From assembly GCA_031289855.1 (NCBI GenBank), contig JAITOR010000026.1:1-46348 (forward strand): a stretch of 46,348 nt of DNA. Direction: 5' to 3'. The notes beneath the pieces were generated by a model, which ran no database searches, was not told the origin of the DNA, and saw nothing but the letters and a program-made list of their open reading frames with translations. The DNA comes from Rickettsiales bacterium (GTDB lineage Bacteria; Pseudomonadota; Alphaproteobacteria; Rickettsiales; UBA1997). Shown here piece after piece: positions 25,645-35,453 of the stretch. Each line of letters begins with the position of its first letter. Position 1 is the stretch's first letter. A program made the position numbers and the translations under genes.

Positions 25645-26628
25645 ATGACAGGATTATCAGTTATTATATTGGCAGGAGGTGCTGGAACAAGAATGAAATC
25701 AAAAACTCCAAAACATTTACACAAAATTGGAAATTTAGAGATTATTTTTCATATTATAAATACCGCAAAACAATTGAACGCAAATGAAATTGTTGTGGTT
25801 TGCAGTCCAGAAAATTATGATTTGATAAATGTTAATGAAATAAAAACCACCACAAATAATGGAAATGAACATTATTTTACTAATAATATAAAAAAGGTAA
25901 TTCAAAAAGAAAAGTTAGGAACTGCAAATGCAGCACAAACCGGATATGATGGCTTGGAATTCAAAGATAATGATATAATCATAATGTATGGTGATATACC
26001 ACTCGTAAAATTAGATACTTACAACAATATGTTAAACAAACTAAAAAATGATGTAATGCAGGTAGGATTGATATTCAAAACAAAAGATATTTCAAACAAA
26101 TATGGTAGAGTTAAAATTGAAGATGATAAATTGATTTATAATGTAGAATATAAAGATGCCGATATTATTACTAAAAATAGCGACTTATGTAATGGTGCAA
26201 TTTTAACAGTGAAAGGGAATTATTTAAACAAAGTTTTAAAAAAAATCGATAACAATAATATTACAAAAGAATATTATTTGACTGATATAATAAATATAAG
26301 TAATGCTGATGGAATGGTATCAAAATATATTTTAGTGGATGAAAATGAAATTCAAGGTATAAATTCAAGAGAAGATTTAAGCAAGGCCGAAAATATTTTT
26401 CAAAACAATATAAGAAAAAAAGTCATGGAGAATGGTGCAACATTGATTGATCCAAATTCGGTATATTTTAGTTATGATACAGAGATTGGACAAGATGTTA
26501 TTGTGGAACCAAATGTTGTATTTGCAAAAGGAGTAAAAGTGGAAAACAATGTCACAATCAAATCTTTTGTTTATTTGAGCAACAGAACTGTAAAAGAGGG
26601 TGAAATTGTGGAAAGTTTCACTAAGTAA
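25645..26628 (+). CDS. GlmU-like uridylyltransferase lacking most of the acetyltransferase domain
   Basis: The N-terminal 230 residues are an N-acetylglucosamine-1-phosphate uridylyltransferase of GlmU type: LAGGAGTRMKSKTPKHLHKI, GTANAAQTG, GDIPL and KEYYLTDII are all present. At 327 residues the protein is about 120 shorter than GlmU. Only the first turns of the left-handed beta helix remain (DPNSVYFSYDTEIGQDVIVEPNVVF...), and the acetyl-CoA site and catalytic His of the C-terminal domain are missing. Glucosamine-1-phosphate acetylation must therefore be done by another protein. The frame ends cleanly, with no fragment downstream. glmS is 5 kb away. Confidence 0.85.
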   Translation: MTGLSVIILAGGAGTRMKSKTPKHLHKIGNLEIIFHIINTAKQLNANEIVVVCSPENYDLINVNEIKTTTNNGNEHYFTNNIKKVIQKEKLGTANAAQTGYDGLEFKDNDIIIMYGDIPLVKLDTYNNMLNKLKNDVMQVGLIFKTKDISNKYGRVKIEDDKLIYNVEYKDADIITKNSDLCNGAILTVKGNYLNKVLKKIDNNNITKEYYLTDIINISNADGMVSKYILVDENEIQGINSREDLSKAENIFQNNIRKKVMENGATLIDPNSVYFSYDTEIGQDVIVEPNVVFAKGVKVENNVTIKSFVYLSNRTVKEGEIVESFTK

Positions 26629-26686
26629 AGATTGGTAACCATTAATTAAAATTGATTTTTATATTGTATTAGTATACACTTTGAAT

Positions 26687-27148
26687 ATGAAGATTTTTTT
26701 TGTCATATGTTTGTTTTTATCATCTTTTGCTTTTGCGAATAGTGTATGTCAACTAAATAATCCTGATTATTTTATTGATGAATCTTTTTTTGGTTCTAAT
26801 GGTTATATAGTAGATTTTTCTGTCCCCGAACATGCTATTTACAAGGTTTACAAAAAAAACGAATTAGATGGATTTGTGTTGTGTAGTAGACAAGATTTTT
26901 CAAATGGTGAAATGGAAATTGTTATCACATATGATGTAAATAAAAATGTTAAAAATTTATATTTTCAAAAACTGTTTTTTGATGGTAGCGAAAAATTTAA
27001 TAATTTGACTTTTACAACTCAATTCATGAATTACAAAGATTTGTCTAAAATTTCAAATATTTCCAAAGAATTTCCAGAAATTTTTAATTCTATAATAAAG
27101 GGCGTGGAAAAAAATGTGTCAATAGTGGAGAATTACAATGGAAATTGA
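26687..27148 (+). CDS. Secreted or periplasmic protein of unknown function
   Basis: About 153 residues with a clear signal peptide (MKIFFVICLFLSSFAFANS, cleavage near Ala-Asn). The mature part is rich in Phe, Asn and Lys and has single Cys residues at the mature N-terminus (SVCQLNN) and in VLCSRQDF. No family is recognised. I start at ATG 26687; TTG 26681 would add two codons. The end overlaps the next gene by 11 bp, so the two are coupled and their products probably act together in the envelope. Confidence 0.7.
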   Translation: MKIFFVICLFLSSFAFANSVCQLNNPDYFIDESFFGSNGYIVDFSVPEHAIYKVYKKNELDGFVLCSRQDFSNGEMEIVITYDVNKNVKNLYFQKLFFDGSEKFNNLTFTTQFMNYKDLSKISNISKEFPEIFNSIIKGVEKNVSIVENYNGN

Positions 27149-27965
27149 TTTTAAGCATCTTAAAAAAGAAATATTTGATCCATATATTAAAATATGGAGC
27201 GCTCTTGGTATTATATTGCTGTATTTAATAATACATTATTCTTTTGCGGATAAAACTCAAACCAACAATATAACGAAGGAATTTGAAAATTCAATGTATA
27301 TTGGCAATGGAGTGGTAATAAATAAACATCAAATGTTGGCAAATAAATCTTTGATGGAAGATTCCTGTTGGGATAGAAATCATTTTCAGCAAGGTAATTT
27401 TTATGCAATTGATGATGTTAATATTTATCAATTAGGTGTGCAACAAAGGGATTCCAATAGTGATTTGGTTTTGTTAAAAATAAAAAATGGAGAAACAAGA
27501 TTTAGAAATTTTGCAATATTAGATAATGATAGAAATGTGTCATTTAACACAAATAAACGATTAATAATTCCACAACAAATTAATGAAATTAGCACTTTTA
27601 AATTTAAAAATACAAAAATTGTGGAAAATAATATAAATAGTTTTACGATTGTTTTTAATGGTATAACGAGGGAAAATTTTGCAATTGGCCTTCCGATATT
27701 TAATGAAAACTATGTTTTACAAGGAATAGTTAAAGAAATAAATAATGGTGATAATATAAAAATAAAAGATAAAATTGCTGGTAAAATCGGCATAAAAACG
27801 CTTCTCACTGTGAATAAAATTTCAGTAGTAAGAAATTTTTTGGACAAAAATAGAGCAGAATACTTTACTTTAAATGGCGAAGTAAATGTTGCAAACGATG
27901 AGAGGTATGATGTTAAAAAATCCATTCTAAACATCTTTTGTATATTGGAAAAAAAATATAGGTAA
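27138..27965 (+). CDS. Membrane-anchored protein with a degenerate trypsin-like fold
   Basis: 275 residues with one N-terminal membrane helix (IWSALGIILLYLIIHYSFA) and the rest outside. Fragments recall a trypsin-like protease: YIGNGVVINKHQMLANKSLM where the catalytic-His strand would lie, SDLVLLKI for the Asp strand, and IGLPIFNENYVLQGIV for the Ser loop. The His and Ser are not at those places (no GNSGG), so it is most likely a pseudo-protease used for binding. This reading is inference from pattern. It is coupled to the upstream secreted protein and followed 3 bp later by the MazG-like gene. Confidence 0.55.
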   Translation: MEIDFKHLKKEIFDPYIKIWSALGIILLYLIIHYSFADKTQTNNITKEFENSMYIGNGVVINKHQMLANKSLMEDSCWDRNHFQQGNFYAIDDVNIYQLGVQQRDSNSDLVLLKIKNGETRFRNFAILDNDRNVSFNTNKRLIIPQQINEISTFKFKNTKIVENNINSFTIVFNGITRENFAIGLPIFNENYVLQGIVKEINNGDNIKIKDKIAGKIGIKTLLTVNKISVVRNFLDKNRAEYFTLNGEVNVANDERYDVKKSILNIFCILEKKYR

Positions 27966-27968
27966 AAT

Positions 27969-28262
27969 ATGAAAAATTTTTTTGAAAAAAATGGATATAA
28001 TGAAATGGCGAAGGAAACGTTAAAAAAATGGGGTAATTTGGCAGAAGTTTTTATGTTGTTTGAAGAAATGGCAGAATTTCAAAAAGAGATATGTAAAAAT
28101 ATAAATAGAAAAGCAGAAAATGTGAAAGAAATAACAGAGGAAATGGGGGATGTTATAATTGTATTGGAGCAGATGAGAGTGCTATTTGGAATAAATGATG
28201 ATGACTTACAAAAAACCATCGATTATAAAGTCAATAGGTTAAAAGGATTATTGGAAAAATAG
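27969..28262 (+). CDS. MazG-like nucleotide pyrophosphohydrolase
   Basis: A 97-residue all-alpha protein with the EExxE ... ExxD metal-binding pattern (FEEMAEFQKE and EEMGDVIIVLEQM) of the MazG / dUTPase-2 superfamily, which hydrolyses non-canonical nucleoside triphosphates to monophosphates. It is the third gene of a tight + strand set and is followed at once by a terminator hairpin. The substrate cannot be told from the sequence. Confidence 0.8.
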   Translation: MKNFFEKNGYNEMAKETLKKWGNLAEVFMLFEEMAEFQKEICKNINRKAENVKEITEEMGDVIIVLEQMRVLFGINDDDLQKTIDYKVNRLKGLLEK

Positions 28263-28286
28263 AGAATTTATGCTTCTCTCTTTTTT
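28261..28286 (+). terminator. Terminator after the MazG-like gene
   Basis: AGAGAA / TTCTCT form a 6-bp stem with a 7-base loop, and a run of six T follows after one C. It lies inside the last codons of the convergent cysteine desulfurase gene. Confidence 0.6.
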
Positions 28287-29437
28287 ATTTGTTCCCACAA
28301 AGGACTCATGTTTCTCAAATATGGAACTTCTTTTTGAAATTGTTTCACCAATTTATTTACTTCTTCTTTTTTTGTAAATCGTCCCATTCCAATTCTTATG
28401 GATGAATGTGCCAATTCTGGATCTCCACCAAGTGCCTCAATCACATAACTTGGTTTCAAATCACTTGAAGTGCAAGCTGAACCTGAACTCAATGCAAAAT
28501 CGGAACATCTCAACATAATACTTTCACCCTCAATGCCCGCAAAACTGAAATTTGCATTACCATGCCATCTTTTTTCTTTATCACCATTTAAATAAGTTTT
28601 TTCAATTTTCATTAATCCATCATACAAAATATCAAAACATTCTTGCAAATATTTTGTTTCTTTTTCTTGTTCTTGCGCCATAATTTCAGCAGCTGCACCC
28701 AATGCAACACATAATTCTACTGCCAATGTTCCACTTCTTATTTTTCGTTCCTGTCCACCACCATTTAAAAGTGGCTCAATTTTAACATTATTACCAATAT
28801 ACATGGCACCAATACCTTTTGGAGCGTAAATTTTATGACCTGAAATTGACATTGCATCAATACCCATCTTTTCAACATCAAGCGGTATTTTACCAAATGC
28901 TTGGGCACAATCTGTGTGAAAATACGCACCATATTTTTTACACAAGTCCCCAATTTCCTTTAACGGATGAATAACACCAATTTCATTATTTACACCCATC
29001 ACCGAAACTAACAAGGTTGTTTTATCCTTTAATTTTTCCTCCAAATCATCAAGCGAAATCAATCCATTGTGTTGTACATCTAACAAAATTTGTTTATAAT
29101 TTTTACATGTTTTAATACTCTCTAACACACATTTATGTTCAGTTTTTACTGAGATAATTTTGGTTTTTGTTTCATCTTTGTTTGCATTTGCAATACCTTT
29201 TATGATTGTATTATTGGATTCCGTGGCACCTGATGTCCAAATTATGTTTTTTGTTTTTGCATTTATAATTTTTGCAACCCGTTCCCTTGCTTTTTCAACA
29301 TCTTTTGCAGCTTGCCAACCAAAATTATGAGAAGCAGATGAAGAATTACCATATTGTTCCATAAAATATGGATACATAATGTCAAAAACTCGTTTATCAA
29401 CAGGTGTTGTTGCTTGAAAATCAAAATAAATAGGCAT
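28268..29437 (-). CDS. Cysteine desulfurase (IscS/NifS family)
   Basis: A PLP enzyme that takes sulfur from cysteine for iron-sulfur clusters and thiolated tRNA. The 389-residue protein has the PLP lysine in SISGHKIYAPKG, the PLP-contacting HTDCAQAFGKI, and the active Cys loop SSGSACTSSDL typical of the IscS-like group I. No iscU or iscR is adjacent, so it stands outside an isc cluster. It may serve tRNA thiolation as well. It starts at ATG 29437 (MPIYFDFQATTPVD). Confidence 0.93.
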   Translation of the reverse strand: MPIYFDFQATTPVDKRVFDIMYPYFMEQYGNSSSASHNFGWQAAKDVEKARERVAKIINAKTKNIIWTSGATESNNTIIKGIANANKDETKTKIISVKTEHKCVLESIKTCKNYKQILLDVQHNGLISLDDLEEKLKDKTTLLVSVMGVNNEIGVIHPLKEIGDLCKKYGAYFHTDCAQAFGKIPLDVEKMGIDAMSISGHKIYAPKGIGAMYIGNNVKIEPLLNGGGQERKIRSGTLAVELCVALGAAAEIMAQEQEKETKYLQECFDILYDGLMKIEKTYLNGDKEKRWHGNANFSFAGIEGESIMLRCSDFALSSGSACTSSDLKPSYVIEALGGDPELAHSSIRIGMGRFTKKEEVNKLVKQFQKEVPYLRNMSPLWEQIKKREA

Positions 29438-29563
29438 ATTATTAAATTTCTAAAATTACTATCTTAATAATAGAAGTTTTTTTTTAAAAAGTAAAATTAT
29501 TATTGATTTAATTTTAATCATAAATAAGCCAATTTTATTTAATTACGATTAAGGATATTTTTC

Positions 29564-29591
29564 TTGCAAATATAATTATCACTAATAAGAT
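29564..29591 (+). promoter_or_regulatory. Promoter of the second ABC exporter half, TTGCAA-16-TAAGAT
   Basis: TTGCAA (29564-29569), 16 bp, TAAGAT (29586-29591), 8 bp before the ATG at 29599, which implies a very short or absent leader. Confidence 0.4.
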
Positions 29592-29598
29592 AAAATAT

Positions 29599-31356
29599 AT
29601 GGTTATTGAAAAAAAGAATTTTAAAACATTATGGAGAGTTTTTTCATATATAGAAAATTTAAAACCAATTCTTGTGTTTGTATTTCTTTTGATTGTATTT
29701 TCTCCTTTTGTAAAGATTGCTGGAATGGCTTTTTTTCAAATAGTGGTTGACAATTATGTTGTGCCTTTAACTGAAAATTATAATACCACTTTATACAATG
29801 AATTTTTAAAATTTATACTAATACTTGCTTTTATTTTTGTAATAGGCTTTTTTATAACCATTATTTATACGCAGTTTATAGCAAAAATTGTTGCAATAAT
29901 ATTGCATAGAATTAGATTTGATTTATTTAAAAAAATGCAAAAACTTCCAATTAGTTATTATGATACCCACAAAAGAGGCAATATTATGAGTATTTATATT
30001 AACGATGTGGATACTTTGAGAAAGTTTTTAAATACAAGTATAAGCGTGATTATTTTTAATATTGTAATGTCTTTTTTAAATATTGTCATGATGTTTTATT
30101 ATAACTGGAAACTTACTTTGTTACTTAGTCTTATTTTTATTGGAATAAAAGTTGTATATACAAATATAATAAAAAAATCCAATACATATTTCAAAGAACA
30201 GCAGGAAAAATTAGGCAAATTAAATGGTTATATAGAGGAAATGTTTGAGGGGCAAAAAGTTATCAAGGTTTTTAACCGTGAAGAACAAGCAAAAATTGAT
30301 TTTGAAAAAATAAACAATTCTTTGAACAAATCTTCTATAAAATCTTCTTTTTTCGGTAATTCCATAAGCCCAATTTTAGGAAACGTATCAGATTTTAATT
30401 ATATTATTGTGGTTTGCGTAGGATTATTTTTTGTCTGTGATGACCATATGAAAATTGGTGTTGCACTTGCTTTTTTTCAATGTGCTAGGAATTTTATATA
30501 TCCATTTATAGAAGTAAGCCATTTTTGTGAAACAATTATGAATGCAAATGCTGGAGCCGAAAGAATTTTTACTTTATTGGATGAAATGAATGAAATTGAT
30601 GATGGAAAAATCACTTTAAAAAATACAAATGGTGATATAAAAATAAAAAATGTATCATTTGGATACGGAGATAAAGATATTTTATATAACATAAACATTA
30701 AAGCAAAACGTGGAAATAAAATTGCTTTAATCGGGGCAACAGGTTCTGGTAAAACAACAATTGCAAGTTTGCTAAATAGATTTTACGATGTCAGTGAAGG
30801 AATTATTACCATTGATGGAATTGATATCAAAAATATCACAAAAGATAGTTTAAGGGAAAATATAACAGTTGTTTTGCAGGATACAAATTTATTCACTGGC
30901 AGTATATTAGAAAATGTAAGATACGGTAGACTTAATGCTTCAAATATTGATGTTATTGAGGCTCTAAAAAATGCAAATGCTTTTGATTTTGTATCAAAAT
31001 TTTCCAATTCTTATAATACAATTATAACTAACAATGGCGAAAATTTATCACAAGGTGAAAAGCAACTTTTATCAATTGCTCGCGCAATGCTATCCAAATC
31101 TCCAATTTTAATACTTGATGAGGCCACTTCGTCTATTGACACTAAAACCGAAAAATTAATTGAAGATAGTTTAAACAAACTCATGAAAAATAAAACAATT
31201 TTTATAATTGCACACAAATTATCAACCATTAAAAATAGTGATGAAATTATAGTATTGGATAATGGAAAAATAATAGAACATGGAAAACATAAAGAATTAT
31301 TAGATATGGAAGGAAAATATTATCAACTATATAACGGATTATTGGAAATAAGTTAA
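29599..31356 (+). CDS. ABC exporter half-transporter, canonical ATPase (heterodimer partner B)
   Basis: 585 residues: six membrane helices, an intracellular coupling region (YYDTHKRGNIMSIYINDVD) and an ATPase domain with Walker A GATGSGKTT, signature LSQGEKQLL and Walker B ILILDEATSSID, keeping the catalytic Glu. It resembles the LmrD/EfrB partner, usually encoded beside the A half. The A half at 23706-25403, with Asp in Walker B, is the obvious mate; five genes now lie between them and the strands differ. The substrate is unknown. Confidence 0.9.
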   Translation: MVIEKKNFKTLWRVFSYIENLKPILVFVFLLIVFSPFVKIAGMAFFQIVVDNYVVPLTENYNTTLYNEFLKFILILAFIFVIGFFITIIYTQFIAKIVAIILHRIRFDLFKKMQKLPISYYDTHKRGNIMSIYINDVDTLRKFLNTSISVIIFNIVMSFLNIVMMFYYNWKLTLLLSLIFIGIKVVYTNIIKKSNTYFKEQQEKLGKLNGYIEEMFEGQKVIKVFNREEQAKIDFEKINNSLNKSSIKSSFFGNSISPILGNVSDFNYIIVVCVGLFFVCDDHMKIGVALAFFQCARNFIYPFIEVSHFCETIMNANAGAERIFTLLDEMNEIDDGKITLKNTNGDIKIKNVSFGYGDKDILYNINIKAKRGNKIALIGATGSGKTTIASLLNRFYDVSEGIITIDGIDIKNITKDSLRENITVVLQDTNLFTGSILENVRYGRLNASNIDVIEALKNANAFDFVSKFSNSYNTIITNNGENLSQGEKQLLSIARAMLSKSPILILDEATSSIDTKTEKLIEDSLNKLMKNKTIFIIAHKLSTIKNSDEIIVLDNGKIIEHGKHKELLDMEGKYYQLYNGLLEIS

Positions 31357-31441
31357 ATAAATAATTGACAAAGATAACAAAATAAATTGTTTTTTTAAAT
31401 CAATCTTATACTATAAATTATATAAACAATTGTTTGTAATT

Positions 31442-33295
31442 ATGTGTGGAATTTTCGCTATAATAACCAATAGAACTAATATTGCTAAAAATTTAATTAA
31501 TGGTTTGAAGGGCTTGGAATATCGTGGTTATGATTCTTCTGGTATTGCACTTTTAAGCGAAAACAAAATTAAAACAATCAAGCGATGTGGTAAAATCAAT
31601 GAATTGGAAAAAATTGTTGAGCAGATAGAAAAAAAAAACAAATTGGAAGCCAACATTGGAATTGCGCATTCAAGATGGGCTACCCATGGCGGTGTAAGTG
31701 ATGTAAATGCACATCCGCATATTAGTAGTGATGGAATTGTGTGTGTAGTTCATAATGGAATTATTGAAAATTACAAAAAATTAAAGGTAAAATTACAAAA
31801 AGAAGGTTATAATTTTGTAAGTCAAACTGATACTGAGGTAATTCCAAATTTAATTGCCTATCATTATAGGCAAACAAAAAATGAAGAACAGGCGATAGCA
31901 CAAGCAATCAATGATATGGAAGGAACATTTGCTATGGTTGTTATTTTTAGAAACAATAATGATAAAATTTTTGTGGCAAGAAGGGGAAGCCCATTATTGT
32001 TAGGTGTGGGTGTGAATGAAAATTATGTAGGAAGTGGTTTATCAGCTTTTAATGGTCTAACAAATAAGATAATTTCATTGGAAGAAGAGGATTTTGCGAT
32101 TCTTACCAAAGATAAAATTAAAATTTTTAATAATGGAAAGGAAGTTAAAAGGGATATTGAAGAAGTGGCCGTAGATAATGTTAATGTTGATAAAGGTAAT
32201 TATTCTTGTTTTATGTTAAAAGAAATTTATGAACAACCAAAAGTTATAGAACAAATCATAAAAGAATATGTTGATACAAAAAATAAAAAAATTGTTTTAC
32301 CACACTTTGATTTTGATTTATCGAAGGTAGAAAGGTTAAACATGCTTGGTTGTGGAACGGCAAGTTTTGCATGCAGGGTTTCACGATATTTTATAGAACA
32401 AGTGGTTAAAATTCCAGTAAATGTTGACGTGGGAAGCGAATTTAGATATAAACATCCAGTGATTCTACCTAATGATATTTCAATTTTCGTGTCTCAATCT
32501 GGAGAAACTGCTGATACGATTGGTGCTTTAAAAGTATGTAAAGAAGTGGGACAAAAAATTGTATCAATTGTAAATGTATTGCAAAGCAGTATGGTTAAAT
32601 TGAGCGATATAGTTTTTAAAGTATTGGCTGGAGCAGAAATTGGTGTGGCAAGCACAAAAGCATTTACAGCACAATTGGCCACAATTTATATTTTTACTAT
32701 TGAATTGGCTAAAATTAAAGGCACCATTACACAAAAAGAATATGAGAAATATATAGATGATTTATTAAAATTGCCAGAACAATTATCAAAATTTTTAAAC
32801 AATAATGATGAAATAAAAAATCTCGAAAATATCGCAAAAGAAGTGCAAAATGCTAAATTTTTCTTATTATTTGGACGAGATATTTATTACCCAATTGCAC
32901 TTGAAGCAGCAATGAAAATTAGGGAAGTTTCCTACATTCCATGTGAGAATTTTACCGGAGGAGAGTTTAAGCATGGACCCATTGCAGTGGTGGATAAAAA
33001 TGTATTTGTTTTTGCAATAAATCCCACAAGTGAAATTTTTGAAAAAACCGCCTCTAATATTGAAGAAGTAAAAGCAAGAGAAGGTAAAATTATTTTATGT
33101 GGCGACAAGGAAGCAATTGAAATAAGTGATGGAAAATATTACAAAGCAATCACAATTGAAAAAAGCGACAATAAATTGATGTCCGCGATTTTAAGTGTAA
33201 TTCCATTTCAATTATTGGCATATTATATTGCAACCGAAAGAGGGAATGATATTGATAAACCAAGAAATTTAGCAAAAAGTGTAACTGTAGAGTAA
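31442..33295 (+). CDS. glmS: Glutamine--fructose-6-phosphate aminotransferase (isomerizing)
   Basis: GlmS makes glucosamine-6-phosphate, the first step to peptidoglycan and lipopolysaccharide amino sugars. The start is ATG 31442, so that the catalytic Cys is residue 2 (MCGIFAI); earlier codons are not part of the family. The N-terminal glutaminase has RGYDSSGIA and HSRWATHGG. Two SIS isomerase domains follow (SQSGETADTIGALK and GREVSYIPCENFTGGEFKHGP-like region), and the C-terminus ends DKPRNLAKSVTVE. About 617 residues, full length. The GlmU-like gene upstream belongs to the same pathway. Confidence 0.97.
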   Translation: MCGIFAIITNRTNIAKNLINGLKGLEYRGYDSSGIALLSENKIKTIKRCGKINELEKIVEQIEKKNKLEANIGIAHSRWATHGGVSDVNAHPHISSDGIVCVVHNGIIENYKKLKVKLQKEGYNFVSQTDTEVIPNLIAYHYRQTKNEEQAIAQAINDMEGTFAMVVIFRNNNDKIFVARRGSPLLLGVGVNENYVGSGLSAFNGLTNKIISLEEEDFAILTKDKIKIFNNGKEVKRDIEEVAVDNVNVDKGNYSCFMLKEIYEQPKVIEQIIKEYVDTKNKKIVLPHFDFDLSKVERLNMLGCGTASFACRVSRYFIEQVVKIPVNVDVGSEFRYKHPVILPNDISIFVSQSGETADTIGALKVCKEVGQKIVSIVNVLQSSMVKLSDIVFKVLAGAEIGVASTKAFTAQLATIYIFTIELAKIKGTITQKEYEKYIDDLLKLPEQLSKFLNNNDEIKNLENIAKEVQNAKFFLLFGRDIYYPIALEAAMKIREVSYIPCENFTGGEFKHGPIAVVDKNVFVFAINPTSEIFEKTASNIEEVKAREGKIILCGDKEAIEISDGKYYKAITIEKSDNKLMSAILSVIPFQLLAYYIATERGNDIDKPRNLAKSVTVE

Positions 33296-33514
33296 GTAAA
33301 CCTATTGATTTTGGCAATAAATTTAGTAAAATGTGAATATTTCTCTTGCAATCATTCATCCAATATGTCTCTATATATTCTATTTTCATGTTTTTTTCAT
33401 AATCATCCTCATATTTTATTAATATTATTTATATTATACACCATAAGTGTAAAGAGCGGAAGTACATAAAAAAAATAAATTTTATTTGTTTATTTAAAAT
33501 TACCATGTAACAAC

Positions 33515-35452
33515 TTATTTCTTTTTTTTAATTGCAATCAATACATTAATTATGCTGGCTTGTGTAATATGCGGAATTTTTGCCATTTGTCCTATCGTAT
33601 AGGGTCTAAATTTTTTTAACTTTTCCTTAATTTCCCCGGACAAACTATCAATCGAATTATAGTCAAAATCATCAGGAATTTTTAAATTTTCCTCCTGCTG
33701 ATACATTTTTATATCTTGCTCTTGTCGTCTTAAATATGGCTTGTATGAAGTTTCTATTTCAATTTGTCTTAAAATATTTTGCGGAAACTCTTTTAGTTCT
33801 GGCCAAATTTCACATAATTTAGCGATATTTATATCCGGAAAGGCCAATAATTCACTTGCTGTTCTCTTTTTGCCATCCTTACTTATTTCAATTTTATATT
33901 TCGCCAAATCTGTTGGATTTATAATCAATTCGTTAAGCAACTTTAATCCCTTTTCCACATATTTTTTTCTTTTTTCAAAAATTTCTTGTCTTTCTTTTGA
34001 AATGAGACCATATTTAATTCCCAAAGGTGTTAATCGTAAATCAGCATTATCAGTCCTAATTGAAAGCCTATATTCTGCTCTTGATGTAAACATTCTATAT
34101 GGTTCACCATCTTGCCCCAATGAAGTCAAATCATCAATCATAACACCAATATAACTATTTGTCCGATCAAGAATAAAATCTTCATTCAAAGCTGCATTTA
34201 TACCGGCAACAATACCAAGTCCTGCTGCCTCTTCATAACCTGTTGTACCTATTAATTGTCCCGCCAAATACAAACCCCTATATTTTTTTGTTTCTAATGT
34301 AGGTTTTAATTCTCTTGGGTCAATATAATCGTATTCAATCGCATAAGCATATTGTAATATTTCACAATGCTCCAATCCTTTTATGGTGCGATAAAACGAA
34401 TCTTGCACATCAGTCGGCATAGAAGTTGACATCCCATCGGGATAAATCACATCACTATCAATTCCCTCCTGCTCTAAAAAAATTTGATGTTCCTGTTTAT
34501 CCGGAAAACGAACAATTTTCGTTTCTATTGAAGGACAATAACGAGGCCCTTCACCCTTGATTAAACCATTATAAGTTGCGCATCTGTGTAAATTATCTTT
34601 TAAAATTTTATGTCCCATCGGCGTTGTATAGGTAATAGGACATGTAATTTGTGAATTTACGATATCTTTTGTCATATAAGAAAAAGGAACTGGTGGATTG
34701 TCCGCAACTTGCTCCTTCATATCTGTAAAATCAATGCTTGATTTTTTAATTCTTGCTGGAGTTCCAGTTTTTAAACGACCCATTTGAAAACCAAGTGTTT
34801 TTAAAAAATTACCAAGTTTTTTTGCAGGCTTTTCATTAATTCTACCAGCATCACTTATCTCATCACCCCTAAAAATCACACCATTCAAAAAAGTTCCAGC
34901 AGTAATTACAACCTTTGGAGCATATATTTTTGTACCATCAGCAAGAATTACACCTCGTATATCGGTATTGATATTTTGATTTGTGGTGATATCAATAGTA
35001 AGCGTTTTTGACATTGATTTATCTGGATTAAAATCACTTGCTTTTTTGTTATCTAAATTCGTTTTTTTATCATTCATCATCAATTCTGTAACTTCTCCTT
35101 CAATTACATCAATATTTTTATATCCATCTATTATTTTTTTTGCATATTTTTTATATAATCCTCTGTCAATTTGTGTTCGTGGCGAATGCACTGCCGCTCC
35201 TTTGCTTTCATTTAACATTCTAAATTGTATACCAGATTTATCACTTAAAATTCCCATCACCCCATCCAGTGCATCGACTTCTTTCACTATTGTTCCCTTT
35301 GCCACACCTCCAACCGATGGATTGCAAGATAATTCTCCAATATTTTCTTTGTTAAAAGTAATGAGTGTTGTTTTCTTGCCAAGTCTTGCACTGGCTGTGC
35401 TTGCTTCTAAACCTGCATTACCACCACCAATTATTATAACATCATAATCCAT
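33515..35452 (-). CDS. mnmG: tRNA uridine-5-carboxymethylaminomethyl modification enzyme MnmG (GidA)
   Basis: MnmG, with MnmE, modifies the wobble uridine of several tRNAs using FAD and methylene-tetrahydrofolate. The start ATG 35452 gives MDYDVIIIGGGNAGLEAS, the expected FAD-binding N-terminus; the upstream extension is not family-like and lies within tmk. Other hallmarks are GELSCNPSVGG, the paired-Cys region PRYCPSIETKI, and GTTGYEEAAGLGIVAGINAA. 645 residues, full length for the long form. It begins 1 bp after the kinase stop, as third gene of a dnaN-tmk-mnmG operon. Confidence 0.96.
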   Translation of the reverse strand: MDYDVIIIGGGNAGLEASTASARLGKKTTLITFNKENIGELSCNPSVGGVAKGTIVKEVDALDGVMGILSDKSGIQFRMLNESKGAAVHSPRTQIDRGLYKKYAKKIIDGYKNIDVIEGEVTELMMNDKKTNLDNKKASDFNPDKSMSKTLTIDITTNQNINTDIRGVILADGTKIYAPKVVITAGTFLNGVIFRGDEISDAGRINEKPAKKLGNFLKTLGFQMGRLKTGTPARIKKSSIDFTDMKEQVADNPPVPFSYMTKDIVNSQITCPITYTTPMGHKILKDNLHRCATYNGLIKGEGPRYCPSIETKIVRFPDKQEHQIFLEQEGIDSDVIYPDGMSTSMPTDVQDSFYRTIKGLEHCEILQYAYAIEYDYIDPRELKPTLETKKYRGLYLAGQLIGTTGYEEAAGLGIVAGINAALNEDFILDRTNSYIGVMIDDLTSLGQDGEPYRMFTSRAEYRLSIRTDNADLRLTPLGIKYGLISKERQEIFEKRKKYVEKGLKLLNELIINPTDLAKYKIEISKDGKKRTASELLAFPDINIAKLCEIWPELKEFPQNILRQIEIETSYKPYLRRQEQDIKMYQQEENLKIPDDFDYNSIDSLSGEIKEKLKKFRPYTIGQMAKIPHITQASIINVLIAIKKKK

Positions 35453-35453
35453 A

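Noticed and set aside
33296..33514. A minus-strand frame (KYEDDYEKNMKIEYIETYW...) with a TATAAT upstream, running into the 3' end of glmS
   Set aside because: It overlaps the conserved C-terminus of glmS on the other strand, matches no family, and lacks a convincing start. It could be a remnant, but the evidence is too thin to call.
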